Of a stretch of DNA of 13,872 bases, positions 13,627-13,872 are shown piece by piece. The notes under the pieces were generated by a model. That model was not told the origin of the DNA. It made no database searches and saw only the letters and a list, made by a program, of their open reading frames with translations. Origin of the DNA: Candidatus Nomurabacteria bacterium (GTDB lineage: Bacteria; Patescibacteriota; Minisyncoccia; Phycocordibacterales; UBA9973); the NCBI GenBank assembly GCA_943356455.1, contig CALRFB010000014.1, positions 1,822 to 15,693 on the forward strand, written 5' to 3'. Made by a program: the position numbers and the translations under genes. Positions within the stretch are counted from its first letter, which is position 1, and each line of letters starts with the position of its first letter.

Positions 13627-13632
13627 TATACT
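13627..13632 (+). promoter_or_regulatory. -10 box before the GAPDH gene
   Basis: TATACT ends 7 nt before ATG 13640, the same spacing as before the peptidase gene. No clear -35 box lies at normal distance. It predicts a leaderless transcript from 13640. Confidence 0.55.
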
Positions 13633-13639
13633 GCTACTA

Positions 13640-13872
13640 ATGATAATGAAACCAACACCAGATAAAGTGCGCGTTGCCATCAATGGATTTGGCCGTATTG
13701 GACGTGCATTTTTGAAATTGGCATGGGATCGTCCGGAAATAGAGATTGTTGCCGTCAATGATCTAGGGTCAATAGACAATTTGTCGTACTTACTCAAATA
13801 CGACACCGTGTATAAGAAATGGGATCATACTATTTCAACTACAAAAACCAACCTTATTATTGATGGCAAATA
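13640..13872 (+). CDS. gap: glyceraldehyde-3-phosphate dehydrogenase, 3' end outside the window
   Basis: Only the first 77 codons are present; the frame is open at the window edge. The visible part is the start of the NAD-binding Rossmann fold: VRVAINGFGRIGRAFLKLA carries the GxGxxG loop, and IVAVNDLGSIDNLSYLLKYD carries the Asp at the end of the second strand that favours NAD over NADP. GAPDH converts glyceraldehyde-3-phosphate to 1,3-bisphosphoglycerate in glycolysis. The catalytic Cys lies beyond the window. Two ATGs are possible, 13640 (MIMKPTPDK) and 13646 (MKPTPDK); the -10 box at 13627-13632 favours the first by spacing. It follows gatB after 30 nt. Confidence 0.95.
   Translation, partial: MIMKPTPDKVRVAINGFGRIGRAFLKLAWDRPEIEIVAVNDLGSIDNLSYLLKYDTVYKKWDHTISTTKTNLIIDGK

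Overview
The window looks like chromosomal DNA from a Patescibacteria (CPR) bacterium, most likely of the Parcubacteria type. This is inferred from gene content, not from a search. The clues are a very short alanyl-tRNA synthetase (598 aa), a shortened ribosomal protein L13, a paired actin-fold protein and membrane-anchored 'baseplate J-like' protein of a kind I associate with CPR genomes, dense packing, no recognisable Shine-Dalgarno sequences, and several promoters whose -10 box lies 6-11 nt before the start codon (leaderless or nearly leaderless mRNAs). All 17 visible stops are TAA (14) or TAG (3); none is TGA.

Layout. 1-460: 3' part of an MgtC/SapB-type membrane protein. 484-4132: M3-family metallopeptidase, then alaS. 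4198-6653: actin-fold (PilM/FtsA-like) protein followed by a single-pass membrane protein with a gp47-like region. 6686-6907: infA (IF-1). 7040-10801: ribosomal and RNA polymerase cluster rpmJ-rpsM-rpsK-rpsD-rpoA-rplQ-rplM-rpsI, closed by a strong bidirectional terminator at 10805-10832. 10834-11954: two unrecognised genes on the minus strand, each with its own signals. 12077-13609: gatB. From 13640: 5' part of a glyceraldehyde-3-phosphate dehydrogenase gene that runs off the window. No stretch above 300 bases lacks a gene, and I saw no tRNA, rRNA, CRISPR array or mobile element.

How the genes fit together. Most of the window serves translation: initiation (IF-1), ribosome structure (L36, S13, S11, S4, L17, L13, S9), transcription (RNAP alpha), tRNA-Ala charging (AlaRS) and amidation of misacylated tRNA (GatB). 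The actin-fold/membrane-protein pair resembles a PilM-PilN-like inner-membrane module and is the best candidate for an under-described system.

Main anomalies. (1) rpsK (S11) is split by a one-base frame change in an A5GG tract at 7756-7762; the C-terminal half is intact in the -1 frame. (2) The actin-fold protein lacks the usual Asp in both phosphate motifs. (3) AlaRS lacks both the beta-barrel part of its editing region and the C-terminal domain. (4) GatB carries an Ala/Ser-rich insertion of about 23 residues. (5) Inverted repeats surround the putative promoter and leader of the ribosomal cluster.
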